Part shown: piece by piece, positions 54,822 to 64,000 of the stretch
Layout of the letters: each line of letters starts with the position of its first letter
Numbering within the stretch: position 1 is the stretch's first letter
Notes under the pieces: model-generated
Databases searched by the model: none
What the model was told of the DNA's origin: nothing
The model's input: only the letters and a program-made list of their open reading frames with translations
Origin: Panaeolus papilionaceus
Lineage: Eukaryota; Basidiomycota; Agaricomycetes; Agaricales
Direction of reading: 5' to 3'
NCBI GenBank assembly: GCA_015501605.1
Contig: JADNRZ010000053.1
Span: forward strand, 1-64,000
DNA length: 64,000 nucleotides
Program-made: the position numbers and the translations under genes

Positions 54822-57733
54822 AGGTATGGGCAGGAGGCTCAGGTATATTGTTACATAACCTGTGACTGTGTGTGACATCTCAGCTATTCTGCGTTCCGAG
54901 GTATGCCATTGCAGCAAAAAGTAATCAAATTATGATAGAAAAAATCAGAATATGAATAGAGAAACTAGTCAACTAGAAATAAAATAGAGGTATCATTTAT
55001 CTTACATACTTTACATTCACTGTCACTGGATTTAAATTACAAAAATATCAATGAATACCTGCTTTTTCAAGCTCTTGGAGAATGGTTTCTGGGATAGTAC
55101 AATGACCATGATACTTCTTCATGGCCCAAGCAAGCTGAGTTGCAGAGAGACCTTTGCAACAGGCATCCATAAAGCAAAGAGAATGTGTGGCAAACCTGAA
55201 AACATTATTTTTTGACATAAGATTAGTCATAAATCATAAATCATGAGAACCATTCTCACCATCACATTTGTAATATGTCAACAGACACCAAGGATGCCAG
55301 CACATTCCTTTCCAAATCCTCCTCCTTCAATGACTCCTCCATAAGACAGTATGCTTGTTTTGTTGCCCCCCAGCACTGCTCAATGAAGTTGAGCTCACAA
55401 TGGAATTTAGGGAGGAACAGCACTTTCACTCCCATCTCTCGGCACTCAGTTTCCAGCATAGACTCCACATTTATGAAGTCTGGTTGAAGATACATGACAT
55501 GTCATTGACAACAGTCAACACTCCCAGCAGGGCAGCTCTTGAGACTGGTACCACACTGGGCCAAGAGACAAGACTCTTTGATTAGGCCTCGCTCCTGGAG
55601 CAGCTTCATCATACCTTTGAACTGACTGGCATAGATGTGGTCAGCATCCTCCTGGTAATACAGCTCCTGCTCCCTTCCATTAAATGTCCCATTGCTCATT
55701 TTTATCTTCTTCTTCTTTAGATCACTGTTGGAGTGGTACTGGAGGTTTCCCTGTGTGTCAACATCATTCACCTCCACCAAGAACTTTGAAGAAGGACCTT
55801 TGGTCATTCTGAGGGCTGAGAGAGATCCAGGAGCTCACTTCAGGTGAGTAGTGGCATTGTCAAATACCAGAACATGATCCTCATCTGGATAATGCCTTTT
55901 CAGAATGTCAATGGCCTTTCATGCTTGTGCTCAGATGTCATTGTTGTCAAAATACCCATCCTGATTCTTCTCTGGCTGGAGAATAACCTGTGCACTCTCC
56001 TTTCTGTCCAGGGATGCTAGCCATCCATAATCCACCAAGATGAAATCCGCCACCATGAGAGATGCACCCTTGCCTTTTTTGTAAGGTGTTGCTTGCTCAG
56101 ATTCATGCACCCATCTTGTCTGTTGTTGGTCATGTGTGTAGAATACAGATTCATCATGCGACCATATGACAACATGGCAAGCTAAAAGATCAGGTGGGGT
56201 TCCATCATTGGTGGTCCCTCCAGCAGCCTGACTGTAGTGCCGCATTTGTGGTTCCAGAGCCTTCATGGCTGGGAGAAATACCTTATTTCTGTAAGTCACC
56301 ACATCTTTGCACTCATGACCATCCACATATTGACCCTTTGGGGTGACAGACCACTGGTACCCCATCTTTTTGAGCCACCATCAAGCTGTGTTTAGGGAAA
56401 TTGTTTTTGTCTGTTTTTAAGCACAAGAGCATTTGTGGCTGGGCGATGAACTTTTGTATGTCCTGAGCGGCAAAGTAAGGTCCAAGAGTCCAAAGGTGCG
56501 TGTTTATTTCTTGTACAATGTCTTTGTCATCAATAAGTGACTGTCCAGATGTCCCCAAATTTGCCACTGGAACCTCTTCTCAATCATCAATAAATTTACA
56601 GAGCCATCTCTGAAGATCTCTTGACCTCTTTTTGCCTGGCTTTTTGGCTCAATTCTTTCCTGGGTTATTCCATGATTGAGTCCAAGCAACTTTGAGAGAA
56701 GCTTGGGTCCAGATTCCATGGAATTTTTGGTTGGGCTCTGCTTCCATGAGTTGAAGAATATGTGAGCACAGAGCCTTCATACCCTCCAACCTCATTTGTG
56801 TTACTGAATCTAATTTGGGATCCCGATAGTGCTGGTGAGTCTTGACACAAGGTGGTCTGAGAATATTCACAATATCATCAAAAGCACTGCTGATTTGCTT
56901 GTATGTAGGTGGCTTCTCATACCCAGCTTTCTTGCTTTGCTCAGTGTGCTCAGTGTGTGCCTCATTGTCACTGTCATCAATAGGTCCATCATCTTCATCA
57001 GCCCTGTCAATGTTCTCCTCCCAATGATCCTCTTCTGAACCCCCACCAGAATCCTCATCCTGATTATCAAATGTCTCCAAGGCTTGTGTGTTGTCACTCC
57101 AGTATTCCATCAATGTCAGAGTTAGTATCTAGGGGTGGCCTGGCATGTAACAATAGTTCACCATCTTCATCCTCAATCTCCTTGATTGTGACACAAGGTA
57201 GCTGTATATGCTGTCAGTATTTTATATCCATATTATATCTCATATATTATATTACCTACCATTGTGCCTTCAAGAGCAACGAGAGGTGGAGAAACTCTGC
57301 CATTGCCCAGTGCCAAGGGATTGATGTCGCCAAGAACATGTCATGGATTTGTCTTTACTCTTTTCTTCGGTTTTGCAAAGTTACCGAGATTGAGGATTTG
57401 TGTCCTTCATCATTTGGATATGCCAACCATCTGAGTAGTGAGAATGAGTGCCTGCAGCCTAGGTGAAGAAATACACTGATGCCAACACATCATCTGCTTA
57501 ATTGACATGTGTCGTTCCCAAATTAGAGCTAAATCCCACCATGAAACTGAAACCAGCCCAAATACAGAAAATTCCTTTGCACCAAACTTTTTGTATTAAA
57601 CTAAGCTTTGATTTGGTGCTAACCCTTTTGCCCTCATTCCAATCTGGGTAGTGTCAGACACAAAACATGTATTTCAGGCCAAATTGTCATGTTCTGCTTA
57701 TGTAAAATGTACCTGAGCCTTCTGCCCATACCT
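54822..57733 (-). mobile_element. 2.9-kb DDE transposon with TA duplication
   Basis: Inverted ends AGGTATGGGCAGGAGGCTCA and AGGTATGGGCAGAAGGCTCA differ at one base, and TA flanks both sides (54820-54821 and 57734-57735). Removal restores the family 1 reading AHIPYKQAG. The TA duplication and the transposase motifs place it in the IS630/Tc1/mariner superfamily, in a large-transposase group common in Agaricomycetes. Confidence 0.88.
55040..57113 (-). pseudogene. DDE transposase of the 2.9-kb element
   Basis: Pieces on the minus strand in order: an acidic N-terminus from ATG at 57113 (EDSGGGSEEDHWEENIDRAD), a helical linker, MGYQWSVTPKGQYVDGHE, VVIWSHDESVFY with the first catalytic Asp, GASLMVADFILVDYGWL, VFDNATTH with the second Asp, then KVLFLPKFHCELNFIEQCWG with the catalytic Glu. 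The last exon reads FATHSLCFMDACCKGLSATQ. Stops interrupt it in several places where Arg codons (CGA) are expected, so it is inactive. Confidence 0.85.
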
Positions 57734-58702
57734 TAAGGAATGTGAGCATAGGTTGTCCTAATAACCTTTGGAGCCTTAGGGTTCTCTGCATAGAACTCCT
57801 TGATAGGGTCAGGAGCATGGACATTGTCAGCTGGTTCCCAAGAATTCCAACCAGCATCATATCCTTCCCATTTGATCAGGTATTGAAGTTTGCCACTAAT
57901 GAACTTGCTGTTCAAAATCTTCTCCACAACAAACTCTTCCACATTGTTAACAAGCACAGGAGGTGGAGGTGGCTTGGCTCTTCAACCAGAGATAGGATCA
58001 AAAGGAGCAGGTGTGAGTCTGACAACATGGAAGACTGGATGGATGCAGGAGAGGGATTTAGGAAGCTGAAGATGGTAGGCATTCTTTCCAACACTAGAAA
58101 TGACTGGGTAAGGACCAACTTGCTTGTGGGAGAGCTTCTTGGATGGCTGAGTGGTTTGGATGTCTGAAGCATCAAGGTAGACACAATCTCCAGGCTTGAT
58201 CTCAGGAGCCTTGGTGCAACGCCAGTTGTAGTACCTAGCCATGTCCTCCTTAGCAGCTGCTAAGGCAGCACAAGCTTCCTCAAGAGCAGTCTTCATCCTA
58301 TCAGTGAACTTGTTTACAGTTTCCATCTGGGAGGGAGGAAGAGGTTCAAAGCCCATGCAAGGATGTTGACCAGAGTCTAGAAGGAAGGGAGTCTGCTGGA
58401 TGGAGAAGTGGACATGGTTGTTGTAGGCAAACTCAGCCATGGAAAGGATGTTGTACCAGTTGTCCTGTTGCTCAGAGATATAGAGCCTGAGATATTGTTC
58501 CAACTCCTGGTTGACATGCTGAGTCTGCCCATTAGTTTGAGGGTGATAGGCAGTGCTACAAGCTGGCTCAATCCCAAGCAGCCTGTAGAGTTTGGTAGTG
58601 AACTCTGCAATGAACTGTGGACCATGATCAGAGACTGCCTTGGAGGGAAGGCCATGGAGTTTCCAGATATGGTCACAATACATGTGGGCAGTGCCTAGAG
58701 GA
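57734..58702 (-). pseudogene. Integrase and chromodomain fragment of gypsy family 1, copy 2
   Basis: Minus-strand frames 58683-57982 and 57957-57733 correspond to 36889-37825 of the young copy. Motifs read SDHGPQFIAEF (Arg to His), YHPQTNGQTQHVNQ (Arg and Glu changed at the catalytic-Glu region) and the chromodomain LQYLIKWEGYDAGWNSWEPA. The frame is kept nearly throughout, which suggests that decay was by base transitions rather than indels. Confidence 0.88.
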
Positions 58703-58945
58703 CTTTGCTGTTGCCCAGGGATTCTGACCGACTTCCAATTGACTGTCTGACTGTTGGTTGACAGTTGGTTGACAGTTGATCAAATTTTCAAATTTTTTCC
58801 ACCTGCCAAACACCCTGAAAAATGGAGCAAATGTTGATCGACAGTCAGTTGACTTCTGACTGACTTCCAACTGACTTCCAATCAACTTTTTGGATTGGAG
58901 TTTCGACTGACAGTCAATCAACTGTCATTCAGTTGATGCTCTATA
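58703..58945. repeat. TTGACTG/CAGTCAA fold-back repeat
   Basis: CCAATTGACTGTCTGACTG and GTTGACAGTTGG motifs on the left recur inverted on the right (GACTGACAGTCAATCAACTG), with AACTGACTTCCAA direct copies between. It abuts the truncated integrase at 58702 and may be a small element that caused the truncation. No duplication found. Confidence 0.5.
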
Positions 58946-59059
58946 ATGGGTCACAGAGACACACTAATAACATAGTGAAAATCCATTGACTGTTAATCAA
59001 TGCAATATAGTTAGATTTAGCTATTTGTCCAGGTTTAAATTCCTTGCTGAATTATCTGT

Positions 59060-59590
59060 GATTTTTGAGGTTTTATTTCACAATTTTCTATGATTTTTGT
59101 AATCTTATTTCATTTGATTTGTTCTATTTGTTTTATTTTAGTGATTTTATTTTATATTTATTGTATTGTATTTTTATTTTATTTTATTTTATTTTATTGT
59201 ATTGTATTTTATATTCTATTTTAGTGATTTTATTTTATTTTATTTTAGTGATTTTATTTCATATTTAATTTTTTTAATGTTATTTTAGTGATTATATTTT
59301 ATTCTCCGTTATCTTATCTTATCTGAGGGTCTGCACACACTTTTTTTAAAATTAATTCACGATTTTTCATTTTATTTTGTTTTTGTTTTTATCTTATCTC
59401 TTATCTTATCTCTTATCTTATCACATGGTCTGTGTGCGATCAAATCAAATGTGTAATTGTTTGATATTCATCACTGTTCTTCTTCCTCTCCCTCTCCCTT
59501 CATCTCTACCCTCCCCTTCTCCTGCCATTTCTCCCTCCCCTCCTTCCTCCCTCTCTCCCTCTCTCTGCACATGCTCTTACTGTTAACGAC
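59060..59590. repeat. Low-complexity TTTTA and pyrimidine tracts
   Basis: 59060-59420 is made of TTTTA, TTTTATTG and CTTATCT repeats. 59480-59575 is a CT-rich tract. No gene; together they occupy where the N-terminal CxC domain of the KDZ transposase would be expected. Confidence 0.75.
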
Positions 59591-59716
59591 AACACCAGCC
59601 ACGCCCTCAAGCAAGCAACATCAACCCCACATCTCATAAGAGCACCACCAGCTCACCACACTGCACAACGACTACCACCTGCTCACCACCACCACCAACA
59701 CCTGCTCACTCATCAG

Positions 59717-61270
59717 GTTTCTCTACACATTATTTATAGCCGTTGATGCTAACTTCAAACTAAAAGGGAAGGAGCACGGTATAAAAGATGTTGATATGAT
59801 GGAGGGCTTGAGTGTGTTCGTGAACGATGCAAAATACAAGAAGTTTCTTGCCACTCACATTGAACAGCCTCAGGTTTGCTTTATCAAATCATGGGATAGT
59901 ATTTCTGTGCTGATATTAATATTGTGGTCCAGGTCAGCACATGTGAATCGGAGCATGATGCGATTGTGAAAGCTAGCACCAGCAGGTCACCTGGCTATTC
60001 AATCTTGGGTAAAGGTCTAGCATTGTGTACCTGTCATCTTCTTGTTCAGAAGAATGGTGTTGGGGATCTTCAAAAGGGTGAAAGGTATGTATTTACTCCA
60101 TTATTTTACAACAATCTGATTCTAAACACTCCATAAAGATACTGTAATATGGACTATATTGTCTTCTCAGCGCTTTGCAGTGTTCAAGTGCCTCAAATTT
60201 TTATCACATATGACATCGCTTGTCAGTGGTTGAAGAACCTCAACAAGCGGATGACAGCCGACAAGTTCCCACCTGAACTCAAGATCAACAACAAAACTTC
60301 ATTAAAGTTTGCAATCCCCAGCTGGCATATCAATGGTCATGGCCAATCTTGTTGCAAAAACTTTAACATTGGGTACACCAAAGGTGCTGCCAAAACATGT
60401 GGAGAGGAACCAGAGGTTAGTTGGTTGCATACCAACCCTCTCGCTGCCAGCCTTCGTGAGATGGGGGAAGGTGCACAGCATGAAACACTCAATGATCACT
60501 ACATGGGCTGGAATTTCCGTTGTGTTGTGTCTTTACGTATGTGACCATTTCTGCCTCTCAAGTTTTTTCCGAAATTTAATTGAGCTATCCATTACTAGGA
60601 ACCCATTTATCTAAACACATTAAAGAGGCGCACTTGATGAAAATCTGCCATGAAGGGATTTACAGTCAAATGTGCAAAACATTCACCCCATCTGTTATCA
60701 CTCAGTGGACCAACATGGTAGAGAAGTGGGAGAAAGATTCATCATCCCCGAATCCCTTTCATGTACCTGATACAAGTGAGTCCTTAACATAGCTACCTTG
60801 AATCCAAACTAACAGATGCGCTCAGATTCAACACTAAACGATATCTGTCTTGCAATCTCCAAGGAGGAAGCAAAAGAAGTGGCTGACAAGGGCGTTGATT
60901 CATCATCCACCTCATCTGTGACCCTCTTCTTCACAACAGCATTTGATTTCGAAGAACGCCTGTGAGTAGAAAAATTGTTCTTTCTATTCTTTCAGTAGTA
61001 AAATTCACAAGTAGCTTCCAAGATCTTAGGTTAAAATAGGCTACAGCCTGTAGCTGTACTTGCACCATTTCGGGGCAAATATTCTAAGATTTCTACACTG
61101 CCTGGCTGCAATATCTTTGCGATATCTTAGAATATTATAGGCTACTGCCTGGAACTCTAGTAGTGATATCTTATAGTTTGTTGGGCACCTATCCAGGAGA
61201 CAAGATTTAATTATTATTTCACTACAGGCAACTCAACAAGATCTTGAACTTGATATCTTTGTACCTGTAG
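59717..61270 (+). pseudogene. KDZ transposase (Kyakuja-Dileera-Zisupton), truncated
   Basis: Exons 59717-59873, 59933-60084, 60139-60536, 60599-60775, 60826-60961 and 61228-61270 join with agreeing phases. Motifs in order: LFIAVDANFKLKGKEHG (catalytic Asp), STCESEHDAIVKAS, FITYDIACQWLKNLNKRM (second Asp), IPSWHINGHGQSC, ASLREMGEGAQHETLNDHY and VEKWEKDSSSPNPFHVPD. These are diagnostic of KDZ transposases. The N-terminal zinc domain and the C-terminus beyond FDFEERLQLNKIL are missing; the last exon meets a stop at 61270. Splice sites are still canonical, so decay is mainly by truncation. The TET/JBP-like gene at 50.3 kb may once have belonged to the same element. Confidence 0.82.
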
Positions 61271-61584
61271 GCTACTATCTTGATATCTTAGTGTTACGAT
61301 CTTTAACCCCTGGGCTAAGTAGTAAATATCTTAGAGTTGCGATCTTTGGTTTCAAGGCATGTTGTCTAGAAATCTTAGTAGCAATATTAGCAAGAATTGG
61401 GCTTTCTTGCCTAGAAATCTTATTGCGATATTATATTATATTTATCTTGATTATATAATACTCTATTTTCAGATCAAATCTTCGGCCTAATCAGGAATAT
61501 TCTCAAATCTAATCACACCTATTAATCAATACCCATTTAGGATGATGACACATCACATCAATTAATAATATTTCTCCCCTTTTA
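61271..61584. other. Spacer with ATCTTAG-type words
   Basis: Degenerate repeats of TATCTTAG and GATCTTAG continue from 61020 to about 61440. No gene. Confidence 0.45.
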
Positions 61585-64000
61585 CTGCAGCATTTATTAC
61601 ACCGCTTTTCTGGCCACTTTATATGGACATATATATACCATTAGAAAGCTAAAATTGCCTGCTATTTGATTCTGAATTTTATTCAAATTAATTCCTGCAG
61701 GGGAGCAGCCCATTTAGCTGCGCTTTTTCCCATCAATTTAGCCCCTATTCATTTATGCCACCATTCCTGCTGCATTTGCACCGCTTTTTTGGCACTGTTT
61801 CTGGTGCACATATATACCATTAGAAAGCCCTAATTGTCTAGTTTAAGAATATGCCCTCAGTTTTACAATAGCCCCACTAGGGGCTGCACTATTTAGCTGC
61901 GCTTTTTGGGTATTTAATTAGCCCCTATTTTTAATCAGCATTATTCCTGCTCCATTTTGCACCGCTTTGGTGCAATTATATATGGACATATAGATATCAC
62001 CAGCAAGCTACAGATGCCTAGATTAAGAATCTGAAATCAGAATATAAATGTTGTGTCTAGGGAGGGAGCAATTGCAGTTCGAATTTGGGTATTAGAGCGT
62101 GGGAACACCCTTGATTACCTCTTCTCCCCCTCCCCCCACTGCTTTTCTGCCTCCATTTCTCCACATCCACTCACCCTCTCGGATTATAATTAGGCATGCA
62201 GGTTTATATATATCATTGGATGGTGGGTGCAAACTTACAGTACACTGCCATCCATATATATGCATAAATTTGCTGTATACTTCTTGTATGGATCATGTTT
62301 CTCCAAAAGCGGACCCAAAGCGAAGTATTTGACCTATTAGAAGCCAACCAAAGCATCAGGTATTATATAATGATATGTGTATACATGTTTCATGCATCAG
62401 AACACATTATTTAGCACTCCACCACATGCAAACCAGCTGAAATCATTATCTCATTATGCCCTTTGTTTCTGGGCCAATATCATTCGCATTTCTTAACCAA
62501 CTTTTGAGCTCAAAGGTTTTTCAGACCACGGTGGTCAACCCCTTTCAAATGTGTGCTTCATCATAGAAGTCTGATCTCTCCTCATGAAGATATTGCATGT
62601 CTAATATCCTGTATCAACCACAAATAGTCAGGAGGAGGTTTTGAGACTCTAGTATGGTGGTACCACTGTCTGTGTGCATATATACACCTGAAATGTGTTT
62701 AGAATTGACACATCTTCAATTTAAAAAAAGTTTGAAAGAGATTGGTCAAGTGTAGCCAATAGACCAAGATAAACAGTTAAGGAGAATCCTGGTTATTGTC
62801 AGTTCATTGAGCATTGACACTACATCAACCTGCATTCCAGCACCCATTTGTGTCTCCAGCCTTCCACACTCACTCAAATGTTGTCAAACCTTTTGTAAAC
62901 ATCAATAACAGTGTCAACCTTCGCCTCTATGGGGTCTGATTAAATTATTTCAATGCAGATCTTGTACAAATGGCTCATCAGCTGAAAAACAGTCATTTTT
63001 GAGAAGTGCTCAGAATTTGCTGCAAGTACTCTTGTTTTGTAGGTATTCTTGAGGCGATTTTAGAACATTTTGCATCACTATAAAGCGGGCAGAAATGGTA
63101 GAGATATACCCAATATAGTATTTGGGGAACCTGTGAGATAGCAGATGGCTGTTTCTATATGATCTGCAAGTGTGAACACTTGATGGATGGTACAGAACAA
63201 TGGTATTAATGTTATAACATATTCAAATGGTTTCATCCTACTCCAAATGCGAGTTATAGAGGACTATTGGGTCCTCTTTTGGCAGAATTAGAAACAAAAA
63301 AAGGGTAAATGCAGAATAGCTGCATTCCTAGCGGTCCCCTTGGGTTCCTGTCTTGCACACCATTTATAATACATATTTTACACATGTATGCCAAATTATA
63401 GGCCGAGGGGTGGAGTGGATGTGGAGAAATGGAGGCAGAAAAGCAGTGGGGGGAGGGGGAGAAGAGGTAATCAAGGGTGTTCCCACGCTCTAATACCCAA
63501 ATTCGAACTGCAATTGCTCCCTCCCTAGACACAACATTTATATTCTGATTTCAGATTCTTAATCTAGGCATCTGTAGCTTGCTGGTGATATCTATATGTC
63601 CATATATAATTGCACCAAAGCGGTGCAAAATGGAGCAGGAATAATGCTGATTAAAAATAGGGGCTAATTAAATACCCAAAAAGCGCAGCTAAATAGTGCA
63701 GCCCCTAGTGGGGCTATTGTAAAACTGAGGACATATTCTTAAAGTAAACAATTAGGGCTTTCTAATGGTATATATGTGCACCAGAAACAGTGCCAAAAAA
63801 GCGGTGCAAATGCAGCAGGAATGGTGGCATAAATGAATAGGGGCTAAATTGATGGGAAAAAGCGCAGCTAAATGGGCTGCTCCCCTGCAGGAATTAAATT
63901 GAATAAAATTCAGAATCAAATAGCAGGCAATTTTAGCTTTCTAATGGTATATATATGTCCATATAAAGTGGCCAGAAAAGCGGTGTAATAAATGCTGCAG
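61585..64000. mobile_element. Element with about 650-bp terminal inverted repeats, running out of the window
   Basis: Left arm 61585 to about 62235 and right arm about 63345-64000 are inverted copies. They start CTGCAGCATTTATTACACCG on the left and end with its complement at the last base of the window. The arms differ by scattered substitutions and small indels. They contain repeated sub-motifs (GCACCGCTTTT, TTAGCCCCTATT, TTAGCTGCGCTTTTT). The 1.1-kb middle has no open frame of note. Because the right arm reaches base 64000, the true outer ends and any target duplication cannot be seen. Long inverted arms with no gene fit a fold-back or Mutator-like element. Confidence 0.82.

Larger units (their letters stand above)
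54690..58702 (-). mobile_element. Decayed second copy of gypsy family 1, split by a DDE transposon
   Basis: On the minus strand it retains integrase (58702-57734), the end of the polyprotein with polypurine tract (54821-54766) and the first part of the 3' LTR (54765 to about 54690, starting TATCAGGGG for TGTCAGGGG). The 5' end is truncated at about 58702. Many differences from the young copy are CpG to TpG or CpA. Confidence 0.88.

Overview
The window reads as nuclear DNA of a filamentous basidiomycete, most likely an Agaricomycete. The genes have short GT-AG introns of about 40-66 nt. They belong to families typical of mushroom genomes: seven-helix lineage-specific membrane proteins, an AIG1-like G-domain protein, KDZ transposase with TET/JBP-like dioxygenase, and Tf1/sushi-type chromoviruses. 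No rRNA, tRNA or CRISPR array was found. All gene models were spliced by eye from the sequence and no database search was possible.

Positions 1-28.6 kb form the gene-bearing compartment. It holds the 5' part of an Spt5-like (NGN-domain) gene (1-1384, minus) and a seven-helix membrane protein (6159-7408, plus). A different multi-helix membrane gene (14647-11512, minus) is split by a 1.8-kb CCGTGC-rich inverted-repeat insertion. Two near-identical copies of a second seven-helix gene (15344-16655 and 21334-22608, minus) lie in a 1.74-kb segmental duplication. Between the copies are a 49-residue predicted secreted peptide (17407-17615), a TA-flanked inverted-repeat element (18201-18903) and a GTPase gene (20766-19165). 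A 1610-residue BTB/POZ plus CAP-Gly protein (23573-28579) closes this part. Small non-coding elements fill the gaps: a 41-bp palindromic tandem array (1731-1985), a CAGCTGAG-rich Mutator-like element with a 9-bp target duplication (3768-4741) and a 305-bp MITE (7813-8117).

From 28.6 to 64 kb the window is a transposon graveyard with readable stratigraphy. A Tc1-like element (31.37-40.14 kb) was split by a CACTG-ended element with a 3-bp ACT duplication. That element was split in turn by a full-length Ty3/gypsy chromovirus (32035-38294, 406-bp LTRs that look identical, 5-bp CCTCT duplication). Next, a fragment of a gypsy RT/RNase H gene (41.05-41.84 and 49.17-49.74 kb) was split by a second, decayed gypsy element on the minus strand (41841-49165, ATGGA duplication), whose integrase carries a 571-bp solo LTR (GAAGG duplication). 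Then come a degenerate TET/JBP-like dioxygenase (51224-50326), a decayed second copy of the first chromovirus (58702-54690) split by a 2.9-kb TA-flanked DDE transposon (54822-57733), a KDZ transposase fragment (59717-61270), and an element with about 650-bp inverted arms (61585 to beyond 64000).

Both gypsy families carry a primer-binding site that matches the predicted 5' end of their own transcript about 32 bp after a TATA box. This points to Tf1-type self-priming rather than tRNA priming. Older copies show CpG-to-TpG decay (Arg to Cys/His/Gln/Trp), consistent with methylation-driven mutation of repeats. The genes on the left show no operon-like logic. The functional links in the window are among the mobile elements and their control.
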